From Palsa-504 sp963767565 (GTDB taxonomy: Bacteria; Actinomycetota; Actinomycetes; Streptosporangiales; Streptosporangiaceae), in the NCBI GenBank assembly GCA_963767565.1, contig CAVYEG010000006.1, forward strand, positions 620,001 through 684,000: 64,000 nucleotides of DNA, written 5' to 3'. The notes beneath the pieces were generated by a model, which saw only the letters and a program-made list of their open reading frames with translations, was not told the DNA's origin and ran no database searches. Position numbers and translations under genes: made by a program. The stretch's first letter is position 1. Every line of letters begins with the position of its first letter. Of the stretch, positions 16,092 to 24,808 are shown one piece after another.

Positions 16092-17153
16092 ATGACGAGT
16101 CAGCAGGACGGCGGGTCACAGCAGCCAGCGGGAATCCGTGACGTGGCCCGGATGGCCGGCGTATCGGTCGCGACCGTCAGCCTGGCCCTGAACGGCCAGC
16201 CGGGGGTGGCCGCGGCTACCCGCCGCCGGATCCTGGCCACCGCGGACGAGCTCGGCTACCGGGCCAATTCGCAGGCGCAGGCCCTGCGGCGCGGGCACAC
16301 CACGACCTACGGCCTGGTGATCAGGAACTTCAACAACCCGTTCTTCCTCGAGGTGCTCAGCGGGGCCGAGCAGGCCGCGGACGAGGCCGGGTCCACGCTG
16401 CTGCTCCTCGACTCGCACTACTCGGTCGAGCGCGAGCAGATGCTGATCAGGGAGATGGCCGCCCAGCGCCTGGCCGGGCTGGCCATCGCGCCGGTCGGCA
16501 AGGGCGAGTCGGTACGGCTCTGGCAGCAGTTGCGCCCTGGCACGCCGGTCGTGGCGCTGAACGCGACCGTGGACGGCATCACCGGCGTGGCCCGCGTCTA
16601 TCCCGACAACGCGGCCGGGGTCGACCTGGCCCTGCGCCGCCTGGCCGAGCTGGGCCACTCCGCCGTCGCGTTCCTTTCCGCGCCGCGCAGCCTGGTGGCG
16701 GATCCTGACCGGCTGCGGCACTTCCGCCGCCTGGCCCGCGAGCTCGGCGTACGGCCGAACGTCATGCACGCGCCGCTGACGATCGCGGACGTGCGCAGGG
16801 CGTCCGCGACCCTGCTGGCGCGCCGGGACGCGCCCACGGCGATCATCACTAATTCCGACTACACCGCTCTCGGTGTCTACCTGACCGCCCGCGACCTGTC
16901 TCTGCGGATCGGGCCCGATGTCTCGGTTATCGGCCACGACGACCTGCCCACGTCTGAGCTGCTCGACCCCCCGCTGGCCACGATCCGCCTGGACGGCCGC
17001 GAGATGGGCCGCGCGCTGATGGCGCGGCTGCTCGGCGCCGGGCGGTCCGACGACTACGTGGCTCCGGTCGAGCTGATCGAACGCCCTTCCCTCCAGCCGC
17101 CGCGGATCGTGGTCCACCGGGTGCCCGCAGCGGTCCGTGCGGCAACTGGATAA
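16092..17153 (+). CDS. LacI-family transcriptional regulator
   Basis: A 353-residue repressor. The LacI headpiece IRDVARMAGVSVATVSLALN lies near residues 16-35, followed by the hinge helix region NSQAQALRRG. A periplasmic-binding-like sensor domain fills the rest (TTYGLVIRNFNNPFFLEVL, VIGHDDLPTSELLDPPLATI). It stands 108 bp downstream of the phosphonatase-like gene and 175 bp upstream of an ABC importer operon. That importer's leader has a perfect LacI-type palindrome (17196-17210), so it probably represses the importer. The effector is unknown; a phosphonate or sugar phosphonate is an inference. Confidence 0.92.
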   Translation: MTSQQDGGSQQPAGIRDVARMAGVSVATVSLALNGQPGVAAATRRRILATADELGYRANSQAQALRRGHTTTYGLVIRNFNNPFFLEVLSGAEQAADEAGSTLLLLDSHYSVEREQMLIREMAAQRLAGLAIAPVGKGESVRLWQQLRPGTPVVALNATVDGITGVARVYPDNAAGVDLALRRLAELGHSAVAFLSAPRSLVADPDRLRHFRRLARELGVRPNVMHAPLTIADVRRASATLLARRDAPTAIITNSDYTALGVYLTARDLSLRIGPDVSVIGHDDLPTSELLDPPLATIRLDGREMGRALMARLLGAGRSDDYVAPVELIERPSLQPPRIVVHRVPAAVRAATG

Positions 17154-17159
17154 CGGTCC

Positions 17160-17210
17160 TTGACACCCTCGTTCGGCTATGTTTGCATGTCGCATGCTAA
17201 ACGTTTTAGC
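17160..17210 (+). promoter_or_regulatory. Importer promoter with LacI-family operator
   Basis: A consensus -35 box TTGACA lies at 17160-17165; the -10 is poorly defined. GCTAAACGTTTTAGC at 17196-17210 is a perfect 15-bp palindrome (arms GCTAAA/TTTAGC, central CGT) of the classical LacI/GalR form. It sits just after the lacI-type gene and before the importer operon, so it is likely the binding site of the 16092-17153 repressor. Confidence 0.75.
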
Positions 17211-17328
17211 TGCGTTTACCTGCATTCTCAGCTGGGGGCGAGGGGGCGGGAAACCTCCTCGGCGCCGCCGCCCGAGATTCCGGGCAGCCGCGATCCGCTT
17301 CGGACGGGGAAGCTTTCAGGAGGCACTA

Positions 17329-18447
17329 GTGAGATCGCCATATCGACTCGCGCTCGCCGGAGTCGCGGCCGCCGCGCTGCTGGCGGCCGGCTGCTCGTCG
17401 AGTTCCTCGTCGGGCTCGAGCGGGGTTAACTGGAATAACGAGACCACCGCCGCGGCAGGCGGCGGCATGAACGCGCTGATCGCGGCGGCCAAGAGCGAAG
17501 GCACGCTCAACGTCATCGCGCTGCCGCCTACGTGGGCCAACTACGGCTCCATCATTAGCACCTTCGAGAGCAAGTACGGCATCAAGATCAACTCCGCGTT
17601 GCCCGACGGCACCAGCCAGCAGGAAGTCGACGCGATCAAGTCCGAGAACGGCACCGCTAAGGCGCCCGACGTCGTCGACGTCGGGCTGGCCGTGGCGCTG
17701 GCTAACACCAGCCTGTTCGCGCCGTACGAGGTCGCCACCTGGTCCTCTATCCCGGCCGCGCAGAAGAGCCCGACCGGTCTGTGGTACGAGGACTACGGCG
17801 GCTTCATGGCGGTCGGGTACTCGGCCAAGTTTGGGACAATCACATCGCTGAACCAGCTGCTCGGCCCGCAGTTCAAGAACGCGGTCGCGCTGAACGGCAA
17901 CCCGACCTCGGCCAACGCCGCCCTGAACGGCGTCATGATGGTGAACCTCGCCGAAGGCGGCACGCCTAGCAACATCGCCGACGGGGTGAACTTCTTCGCC
18001 AAGCTCAAGAAGGCAGGCAACTTCTCCCCCGTCTCGGCGACCGGGGCCACGATCAAGGCCGGCACCACCCCGGTGGTGTTCGACTGGGACTACCTCAACC
18101 TGGCGAGTTACGTGGGCGTACCGAACTGGAAGGTGTTCGTGCCGCCGGGCGTCGCCCTGGGCGGGTTCTACGCGCAGGCCATCAACAAGAACGCGCCGCA
18201 TCCCGCGGCGGCCCGGCTGTGGGAGGAGTTTCTCTACTCACAGGCCGCCAACGGCGGGCAGAACCTGTGGCTCGAGGGCGGGGCAAGGCCGGTGGAGCAG
18301 GTGGCCATGACCTCCAACGGCACTATCAACACCGCGGCGGCCGCCAAGCTGCCGACCGTCACCGGGACACCGGTATTCCTCAGCCAGGCCCAGAGCACTG
18401 ACGCCGCCACTTACCTGGCGACGAACTGGGCGAAGGCCGTCGGCTAG
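17329..18447 (+). CDS. ABC importer substrate-binding lipoprotein (2-aminoethylphosphonate/polyamine/iron class)
   Basis: A 372-residue lipoprotein. The basic N-terminus is followed by the hydrophobic LALAGVAAAALLAAGC lipobox and a serine-rich linker. The extracellular solute-binding domain includes EGTLNVIALPPTWANYGSII and LWYEDYGGFMAVGYSAKFG. The fold class fits family-1 binding proteins used for Fe3+, polyamines, thiamine and 2-aminoethylphosphonate. The phosphonate enzymes upstream favour the last. The GTG at 17329 follows AGGAGG by 5 nt and is clearly the start. It is the first gene of a five-gene operon that runs to 22969. Confidence 0.88.
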   Translation: MRSPYRLALAGVAAAALLAAGCSSSSSSGSSGVNWNNETTAAAGGGMNALIAAAKSEGTLNVIALPPTWANYGSIISTFESKYGIKINSALPDGTSQQEVDAIKSENGTAKAPDVVDVGLAVALANTSLFAPYEVATWSSIPAAQKSPTGLWYEDYGGFMAVGYSAKFGTITSLNQLLGPQFKNAVALNGNPTSANAALNGVMMVNLAEGGTPSNIADGVNFFAKLKKAGNFSPVSATGATIKAGTTPVVFDWDYLNLASYVGVPNWKVFVPPGVALGGFYAQAINKNAPHPAAARLWEEFLYSQAANGGQNLWLEGGARPVEQVAMTSNGTINTAAAAKLPTVTGTPVFLSQAQSTDAATYLATNWAKAVG

Positions 18448-18456
18448 CGAGGGCAC

Positions 18457-19323
18457 GTGGCTGCTGTCGCTGCAAACCAGGCCGGCGTCCGGCCCGCACG
18501 GGCCGGACGCCGGCCGTCCGTTCCGGCCTGGCTCGGCACCGTACCGTTCCTGGCCTACGTCGCCGTCTTCCTGCTGTGGCCGACCGGGATCGTGGTCTTC
18601 GACGCGTTCAAGAACCCGGCCGGTAAGTTCACCCTCTCCGGACTCACCGCGCTCGGCAATGACCAGGTCCGCGGCTACTTCATCGGCTCGTTCAAGCTGG
18701 CCCTGATCTCGTCGGTGATCGGGGCCGTACTCGGCGCCATCCTGGCCTACGCCGTGGCCACGGGAAACCCGGACGGAGCGGTACGCAGGCTCTACCTGTC
18801 CGCCTCGGGCGTCCTGGCCCAGTTCGGCGGGGTCACGCTGGCGTTCGCGTTCCTGGTGCTCATCGGCCCGGTCGGCCTGGCGTTCCACGCCAGCTGGTAT
18901 TACAGCTTCCCGTGGGGCATCACGGTGATCTACGCCTACTTCCAGATCCCGCTGATGGTCCTGGTGTTCCTGCCCGCGATCGACGGGCTGAAGATCCAGT
19001 GGCGGGAGGCGTCGGAGAACCTGGGCTCGTCGGCCTGGCAGTACTGGCGGTATATCGGCGGCCCGCTGCTGCTGCCGGCCTTCCTCGGCGCGCTGCTGCT
19101 GCTGTTCGCTAATGCGCTCTCGGCTTTCGCCACCATCCAGGCCTGGGAGAACCAGATCGCCTACACCGTCCCGCAGCAGATCCAGACCTCCCTGTCCAGC
19201 GAGGTGGGACTGTCCAACATCAACTATGCCGACGCCCTGGCGCTCGGGATGGTGATCATGGTGGCCATCGTCATGACGGGCTATGCCTTGCTGCAGCGAA
19301 GGGCGGCGCGATGGCTGCGGTAA
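18457..19323 (+). CDS. ABC importer permease subunit 1
   Basis: A 288-residue inner-membrane permease with about six helices. A BPD_transp_1 EAA loop, EASENLGSSAWQYWRYIGGP, lies near residue 185. It starts at GTG 18457, 9 bp after the lipoprotein gene and behind GAGGG, and overlaps the second permease by 13 bp. Together with the next gene it would form the channel for the ligand captured by the lipoprotein. The sequence alone does not reveal the ligand. Confidence 0.9.
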   Translation: MAAVAANQAGVRPARAGRRPSVPAWLGTVPFLAYVAVFLLWPTGIVVFDAFKNPAGKFTLSGLTALGNDQVRGYFIGSFKLALISSVIGAVLGAILAYAVATGNPDGAVRRLYLSASGVLAQFGGVTLAFAFLVLIGPVGLAFHASWYYSFPWGITVIYAYFQIPLMVLVFLPAIDGLKIQWREASENLGSSAWQYWRYIGGPLLLPAFLGALLLLFANALSAFATIQAWENQIAYTVPQQIQTSLSSEVGLSNINYADALALGMVIMVAIVMTGYALLQRRAARWLR

Positions 19324-20177
19324 CCTCGCTCGGCGAGACGCCCCTGGCCGCGCCGGCCGGGCGTCCGCCGGGCATGCAGGCCCGCAGGCGCAGGCGGCTG
19401 AACCTGTTCCGCTACGCGGTCTTCACCGTGTTCGGGCTGTTCTTCCTGCTGCCGCTGCTGGCCATGCTCCGGTTCTCGCTGGAAGGCGCCAAGCTCGGCA
19501 CCTGGTCGGTGACGGCCTGGAAGCAGATCGCCTCCTACTCCAACTCGGGCATCCCGCCGCTGCTGAGCGCGGTCGAGATCACCCTGGAGCTGGCCGTCAT
19601 CACCAGCGTGGTCATGCTGGTGCTGGTGGTACCGACCATGATCTGGGTCCACCTGCGGGTCCGGTGGCTGGCGCGCACCATCGAGTTCCTGTGCCTGCTG
19701 CCGCTGACCATCCCCTCGATCGTGCTGGTGGTCGGCCTCGGCCCGATCTACAACAAGATCGCGCACTACAGCCTGTCCGCGCTGATGCTGTTCTGGATCT
19801 ACGTGATCCTGGCGCTGCCCTACGCCTACCGTGCCCTGGTGGCCGGCCTGAACGCGATCGACGCCACCACCCTGTCCGAGGCCTCGCGCAGCCTCGGGGC
19901 GAGCTGGTTCACCGTGATCGTCCGGGTGATCGCGCCGAACATGTGGCAGGCGATCCTGAACGCGCTGATCCTGACCTCGGCGCTAGTGCTGGGCGAGTTC
20001 ACCATCGCTTTCCTGCTGCTATACGTCAACCTGCAGGTGGAGCTGTACTCGATCAGCCGGACCACGCCGAACGCCGGGGTGCTGTTCTCCACGTCGTTCG
20101 CCGCGCTGCTGCTTGCCTTCGTCCTGCTCCTGATCCTGTCTTATGCCGGCCGCCGGCGCCGCGGCGCCCGAGGATGA
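19311..20177 (+). CDS. ABC importer permease subunit 2
   Basis: A 288-residue permease with about six helices and the EAA motif EASRSLGASWFTVIVRVIAP near residue 190. It is PotC/PhnV-like in size and arrangement. The ATG at 19311 lies inside the end of permease 1, preceded by AAGGGCGG, so the two are translated together. The basic N-terminus (ARRRRRLNLFRY) precedes the first helix, consistent with a cytoplasmic N-terminus. Confidence 0.9.
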   Translation: MAAVTSLGETPLAAPAGRPPGMQARRRRRLNLFRYAVFTVFGLFFLLPLLAMLRFSLEGAKLGTWSVTAWKQIASYSNSGIPPLLSAVEITLELAVITSVVMLVLVVPTMIWVHLRVRWLARTIEFLCLLPLTIPSIVLVVGLGPIYNKIAHYSLSALMLFWIYVILALPYAYRALVAGLNAIDATTLSEASRSLGASWFTVIVRVIAPNMWQAILNALILTSALVLGEFTIAFLLLYVNLQVELYSISRTTPNAGVLFSTSFAALLLAFVLLLILSYAGRRRRGARG

Positions 20178-20187
20178 GGTAACCGTC

Positions 20188-21312
20188 GTGACATCACCCA
20201 TGACCAGAACCCGGGACGACGCGGCCAGGACTGCCGTCGAGGTGCGGATGGAGGGCCTGAGCCGGCACTACGGCTCGGTGGTCGCGCTCGACCGGCTCGA
20301 CCTGACCCTGCAGCCCGGCGAGCTCATCGCGCTGCTCGGCCCGTCGGGCTGCGGCAAGACCACCACCCTGCGCCTGCTCGCCGGGCTGGAGGACGCCGAC
20401 ACCGGCCGGATCACCGTGGCCGGCAAGGACATCACCAGGCTCCCGGCCAGCAAGCGCGACATGGGCATGGTGTTCCAGGCCTATTCGCTGTTCCCGCACA
20501 TGACCGTGCGCGAGAACGTGGCCTTCGGGCTGCGGCTGCGCAGGGTCGCCACCGCGGAGCGGGGCAAGCGCGCGATGGAGATGCTCGAGCTGGTCGGCCT
20601 GGCCGCGCAGGCGGCCCGGTACCCGCACCAGCTGTCCGGCGGGCAACAGCAGCGGGTCGCACTGGCCCGGGCCCTGGCCATCCAGCCGCAGGTGCTGCTG
20701 CTCGACGAGCCGCTGTCCGCCCTGGACGCCAAGGTCCGGTCACAGCTGCGGGACCAGATCCGCAAGATCCAGCTCGAGGTGGGCATCACCACGCTGTTCG
20801 TGACCCACGACCAGGAAGAGGCGCTGGCCATCGCGGACCGGGTCGGCGTCATGCGCGAGGGACGCATCGAGCAGCTCGCCTCGCCTACCGAGGTCTACAC
20901 ACGCCCGGCGACGGCGTTCGTGGCCGACTTCGTCGGCCTGTCCAACCGGCTGGCCGGCGAGGTCCGGGGCGGCGAGGTCACCGTGCGCGGCCGCACCCTG
21001 CCGCTGATGCAGCCGGACGTACCCGACGGCCGGGTGGTGGCGCTGGTGCGGCCCGAAGCGGTGACGATGGCCTCGCATGACGCGCCGGAATCCGGCCCGC
21101 TGGTCGGCATGGTGATCGCCATAACATTTCTCGGCGCGACCAGCCGGGTCACGGTCGACCTGGGTGACGCGACGATCATGGCTCAGCTCCCGACGTCGGA
21201 TGCCACCACGCTGGCCGCGGGCAGCCGCGTCGCGCTCACCATCCGCCCCGATCCGGTGCTGGTGTCAGCGGTCGCGGAAGCGGCCGGTCCAGAGGCTGAG
21301 GAAGAGGCGTGA
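20188..21312 (+). CDS. ABC importer ATPase, PotA/PhnT-like
   Basis: A 374-residue ATPase with all motifs: Walker A LLGPSGCGKTTTLRL, signature LSGGQQQRVALARAL, Walker B VLLLDEPLSALDAK and the switch FVTHDQEEAL. A C-terminal TOBE domain follows (RPEAVTMASHDAPESGPLVG, then GATSRVTVDLGDA). It energises the importer encoded by the three genes before it. The GTG at 20188 is 8 nt after GAGG. An ATG at 20143 is in frame but lies within permease 2. Its stop overlaps the start of the metallophosphoesterase (GTGA). Confidence 0.92.
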   Translation: MTSPMTRTRDDAARTAVEVRMEGLSRHYGSVVALDRLDLTLQPGELIALLGPSGCGKTTTLRLLAGLEDADTGRITVAGKDITRLPASKRDMGMVFQAYSLFPHMTVRENVAFGLRLRRVATAERGKRAMEMLELVGLAAQAARYPHQLSGGQQQRVALARALAIQPQVLLLDEPLSALDAKVRSQLRDQIRKIQLEVGITTLFVTHDQEEALAIADRVGVMREGRIEQLASPTEVYTRPATAFVADFVGLSNRLAGEVRGGEVTVRGRTLPLMQPDVPDGRVVALVRPEAVTMASHDAPESGPLVGMVIAITFLGATSRVTVDLGDATIMAQLPTSDATTLAAGSRVALTIRPDPVLVSAVAEAAGPEAEEEA

Positions 21313-22969
21313 GGGCCGGGCATCCGCTGCTGACCACGGACCGCCGGCTGGACCGCGGGGCGCTGCTCCGTCGCGGGCGCTCCGCCCCGTACCTGGCCGT
21401 CGAGGCCGGCCCCGGCGAGCCGCACCTGGTGCGCGACGACCTCGGCGCAGCCGGGCTGCCGGGCCAGGAGTCTGCGCGCGATCCCGGCCAAGCCCTGCTG
21501 TGCCTGGTGCACATCACCGACCTGCAGCTGGCTGACGTCCAGTCGCCGGCCCGGTTCGAGTTCCTCAACGCCCGCTTCGCCGATCCGAGGTACGCCGAGA
21601 TCATCCCGGTGCAGCGCCCCCAGGAGGCCCTGACCGTGCATGCCGTCGATGCCACCCTGCGCACCCTCGGCGGCGTCCGCGGCCCGGCCACCGGCCTGCC
21701 GTTGCAGCTGGCCGTGACCACGGGTGATGCGATCGACAACGCGCAGTGGAACGAACTGCAGGTCTTCCTGGCCCTGTTCGACGGCGGGGTGGTCTCGCCG
21801 GATTCCGGCGGCCCGGGCTATGAGGGCGTGCAGTCACTGGACTGGCCGGGCGACGTCTTCTGGCGGCCGGACGGGCCCGGCCCCGACGGTGCTGACTTCT
21901 TCCGGCGCGAGTTCGGCTTCCCTGACTGCCCGGGTCTATTGCAGCGCGCGCTGCGCGAGTTCTCCGCCGCCGGCCTCAGCCTGCCCTGGCTGTCCTGCTT
22001 CGGCAATCACGAGGCTCTGACCCAAGGTGTCGGCACCCAGACGCCCGGCCTGGCCAGCGCGCTCATCGGGAGCAGGAAGCCGGCCGACCTGCCCGCCGAC
22101 TTCGACCATGACCAGGCGCTCGAGCTGTTCACCACCCGGCCCGAGGCGTTCATGGCCGGGCCGACCCGTCTGGTCACGCCTGACGCCTTCCGCAGGCCGA
22201 TTACCAGGCGGGACTTCGTCGACGCGCACCTGCGGGCCGGGTCACGGCCCTTCGGGCACGGGTTCAGCGAGCGCAACCGGCTGGACGGCACCGCGTACTA
22301 CGTCTACGACACGCCCGCCGTCCGGTTCATCGCGCTGGACACCAACTGCCTGGCCGGGGGCGCCGGCGGCTGCCTGGACCGGGATCAGGCCCGCTGGCTG
22401 GAAGCCCGGCTGAGCGAGGTGCACTCGGCGCACCGCGGGCCGGACGGCAGCGAGGTCAGGAGCGGCCACGACGACCGGCTCGTGGTCCTGTTCTCGCACC
22501 ACGGGACCGACACGCTGGACAACACCAGGGGCGGCCACGCAGGGCCAGACGGCGAGCCGCTGCTCGGGCCGGCCTGCTGGGCCTGCTGCACCGCTTCCCC
22601 AACGTGGTGCTGTGGCTGAACGGTCATACGCACACCAACGCGGTTCGCCTGCGCCGTGACCCGGCCGACCCGGCGCGCGGGTTCTGGGAGGTCACCACGT
22701 GCGCGCTGGTCGACTGGCCGTGCCAGACACGGGTGGTTGAGCTCGTCGATCACGGGGAGTACCTGTCGATCGTGACGACCATGGTCGATCACGACACGCC
22801 GCTCAGTCCGGGGACGCTGAAGACTTTGGACGAGCTCGCCTCGCTGCACCGCGAGCTCGCGGCCAACGTGCCCTGGGACGTCGCGACGCTGGCCGGCCGC
22901 CCCGGCGACCGGAACGTGGAGCTGCGGATCAGCCCGCCGTTCCCGCTCAAGCGCCTGCCCGGCGCGTAG
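21309..22969 (+). pseudogene. Metallophosphoesterase (PPA1498-like), interrupted by a one-base frameshift
   Basis: The first frame encodes the metal motifs HITDLQLADVQ, CFGNHEAL and LFSHHGTD, then degenerates after GEPLLG. The second frame resumes with GLLGLLHRFPNVVLWLNGHT and contains the last motif NGHTHTN, then a normal ending. Adding one G to the GGG at 22566-22568 joins them as GEPLLGAGLLGLLHRFPN, a protein of about 553 residues typical of the actinobacterial PPA1498 family. It is translationally coupled to the importer ATPase and may release phosphate from an imported organophosphorus compound. A read error is as likely as a real lesion. Confidence 0.85.
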
Positions 22970-22999
22970 CCCGCCCTGGGCAGGTCGGTACCTGACCGG

Positions 23000-23203
23000 C
23001 TATGGCCTGGGCGCGACCAGGACCGGTTCCGGCGGCAGCGCCACCGAGACCGAGGTGCCCGGGGCCAGCGCGGCCGCCTCGGAGCTGGCCTTGTCGACCT
23101 GTACCGTGACGTCGACGGTCAGATCGCTTTCGCTCGCATCCGAGCCCTGCCGCATGACCGGCACCGTGCTGTCCAGCACGGTCACCATGCCGCTGCCCTG
23201 CAT
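23000..23203 (-). CDS. Small orphan protein resembling an ABC-ATPase TOBE domain, possibly a remnant
   Basis: The frame encodes 67 residues. Its ending DLTVDVTVQVDKASSEAAAL and then APGTSVSVALPPEPVLVAP resembles the C-terminal TOBE strand pattern of phosphonate/polyamine importer ATPases. It resembles the ending of the ATPase at 20188-21312 (GSRVALTIRPDPVLVSA). No nucleotide-binding domain is encoded upstream, so it may be the tail of a deleted second importer ATPase. It could also be a chance open frame. Confidence 0.35.
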   Translation of the reverse strand: MQGSGMVTVLDSTVPVMRQGSDASESDLTVDVTVQVDKASSEAAALAPGTSVSVALPPEPVLVAPRP

Positions 23204-23333
23204 CCGCCCGGGCAGCCGTCGGTGCTCACCTCCATCCTGCCGGGGATCTTCGGGAGGTATCCAGCTAATGGCGGTGGGGAATCCGTTACCGGTCAGGTTG
23301 GTAACGTTGCTGACCTGTTATGACGTGCGCCCA

Positions 23334-24146
23334 TCATGTGAAACAGGCCGTGCCGTCCGAGGCCGGCCGGGCGGCCTGGTCGCGCAGCTTAGCCCGCAGC
23401 AGGTGCAGATCCTCCGGGCTGAAGCCGTGATCGGACAGCCAGCGGCAGGCGCCGCCGTGCCGGGCGTCCATCTGCTCCAGGAAGGCCGCCATGGTTTCCG
23501 GCCTGACCTGGTGCGAGGCGGCCGGCTTGCTGTTGATGTCGGGCGCATACGTCGGCGAGCGGCGCAAGCGGCCGATCAGGGCCTCGGTGCGCTCTCCCGA
23601 CGCGGCGTAGTCGGCCACTACGGCCTGCGGGCGCACGCCGGCGGCGACCAGGGCCAGCGCCACCAGCACCCCGGTGCGGTCCTTGCCCGCGGCACAGTGG
23701 ATCACGGCCGCGCCTTCGGCTCGCGCGATGTCCCGCAGGGCGCCCACCACCTCGTCCGGACGGTCCTCCAGGTAACCCAGGTAGTGCCCGCAGAGGGGGT
23801 CGGCCGGGTAGCGAGACCGGTCCTGATCGGTCCGGGTCAGCAGCACGTCGGCGACGATATCGGTGGCGCTGCCGACCTCAGGGAGCACCGGGTGGTGCAT
23901 GCGCCGGACGCCCGGCACGCGGTCCAGCGGGGCCGGCCCCTCCGCTGTCACCTCGGCTGTGCTGCGCAGATCGACGACGGTCGTCAGCCCGATGTCACGC
24001 ACCAGCGTCTCCACGTCCGCGGGCGAGAGTTCCTGCAGGTTATCTGCGCGCAGCAGCCGGCCGGTGACGGTCTCGCGGCCGTCCTCGGTGGGCAGGCCGC
24101 CCAGGTCGCGCACGTTGACCGCGCCTTGCAGCTCAATCCATGGCAT
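23334..24146 (-). CDS. Tyrosine-protein phosphatase (Y_phosphatase3/DSP-like)
   Basis: A 270-residue phosphatase. The N-terminal NVRDLGGLPTEDG and LLRADNLQELSPADVETL motifs, the active site VIHCAAGKDRTGVLVAL (HCxxGKDR) and the DLRSTAEV block match the PtpB/MptpB-like family. It would dephosphorylate phosphotyrosine, phosphoserine or phosphoinositide substrates. The ATG at 24146 (MPWIELQGAVNVRD) places conserved sequence immediately after the start; an in-frame codon at 24233 would add an unrelated 29 residues. It is a single gene, divergent from the STAS gene. Confidence 0.9.
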   Translation of the reverse strand: MPWIELQGAVNVRDLGGLPTEDGRETVTGRLLRADNLQELSPADVETLVRDIGLTTVVDLRSTAEVTAEGPAPLDRVPGVRRMHHPVLPEVGSATDIVADVLLTRTDQDRSRYPADPLCGHYLGYLEDRPDEVVGALRDIARAEGAAVIHCAAGKDRTGVLVALALVAAGVRPQAVVADYAASGERTEALIGRLRRSPTYAPDINSKPAASHQVRPETMAAFLEQMDARHGGACRWLSDHGFSPEDLHLLRAKLRDQAARPASDGTACFT

Positions 24147-24389
24147 CTCAACACCATGGCAGACCCGGCCTGGCCGGCCAGAACCGGGCACGCGGCGTGC
24201 ATCAACCGGCCAATCTGGCTTGCGGGCTCCCAAACGTGGGGCATACTGGAAAAATCATGACGCCGCCCAGACTCCTGCGGCCCGTCGCTCGGCCGGTGCT
24301 GGCCCCGCATTTTCCTGGGTAGATCTCAGGAAGAGGCCTCCTGACAGCAGCCGGCCAAGCACCGGTTGCCGCAGCTGAGTGGGGTCCTC

Positions 24390-24806
24390 ATGATGTGCCT
24401 CGAACCTGGTTCTGACTCGCCTTCTTCATCTCCTCAAGCCGGGTCCAACGCCCGTTCGCTGACGATCCAGGTGGACGTCAGCCCGGACAGGGCGACGGTG
24501 GTGATCGGCGGCGAGCTGGACCTGGTCAGCATGCCGGTCCTGGCTGCGCGGCTGTCGATGGTCCTGCGCCGGCGGCCCCGGCGGCTTATCCTCGATATGG
24601 TCGGCACGACCTTCATGGACTGCGCCTGCACCCGCCTGCTGGCCAGCGCGGGCCAGTTCCTTCCGGACCACAAGCCGGTCATCAGGCAGCCCACCTCGGC
24701 CGTCCGCCGTGTGCTCCAGCTCACCGGCCTGGACGCCGAATTCGAGATCGAGCAATTACCGGGGCGAGCCAGGCTACAGTGCAGTCTCAGAGCTGCTAAG
24801 GAGTGA
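24390..24806 (+). CDS. STAS-domain protein (anti-sigma-factor-antagonist-like) lacking the phosphorylated serine
   Basis: A 138-residue protein, with the STAS domain from about residue 20 (LTIQVDVSPDRATVVIGGEL). At the position where SpoIIAA-type antagonists have FMDSSGLGVL, this protein reads FMDCACTRLL, so the phosphorylatable Ser is Ala. It should not be switched off by an RsbW-type kinase in the usual way. It is followed by 2 bp and then a GAF-ANTAR gene, suggesting a joint signalling role. The start is uncertain among ATGs at 24390 and 24393 and one further upstream at 24366. Confidence 0.8.
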   Translation: MMCLEPGSDSPSSSPQAGSNARSLTIQVDVSPDRATVVIGGELDLVSMPVLAARLSMVLRRRPRRLILDMVGTTFMDCACTRLLASAGQFLPDHKPVIRQPTSAVRRVLQLTGLDAEFEIEQLPGRARLQCSLRAAKE

Positions 24807-24808
24807 GC

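Noticed and set aside
23055..24260. Long plus-strand open frame opposite the tyrosine phosphatase
   Set aside because: Typical antisense frame in GC-rich DNA; its codons mirror a recognised gene with intact catalytic motifs.
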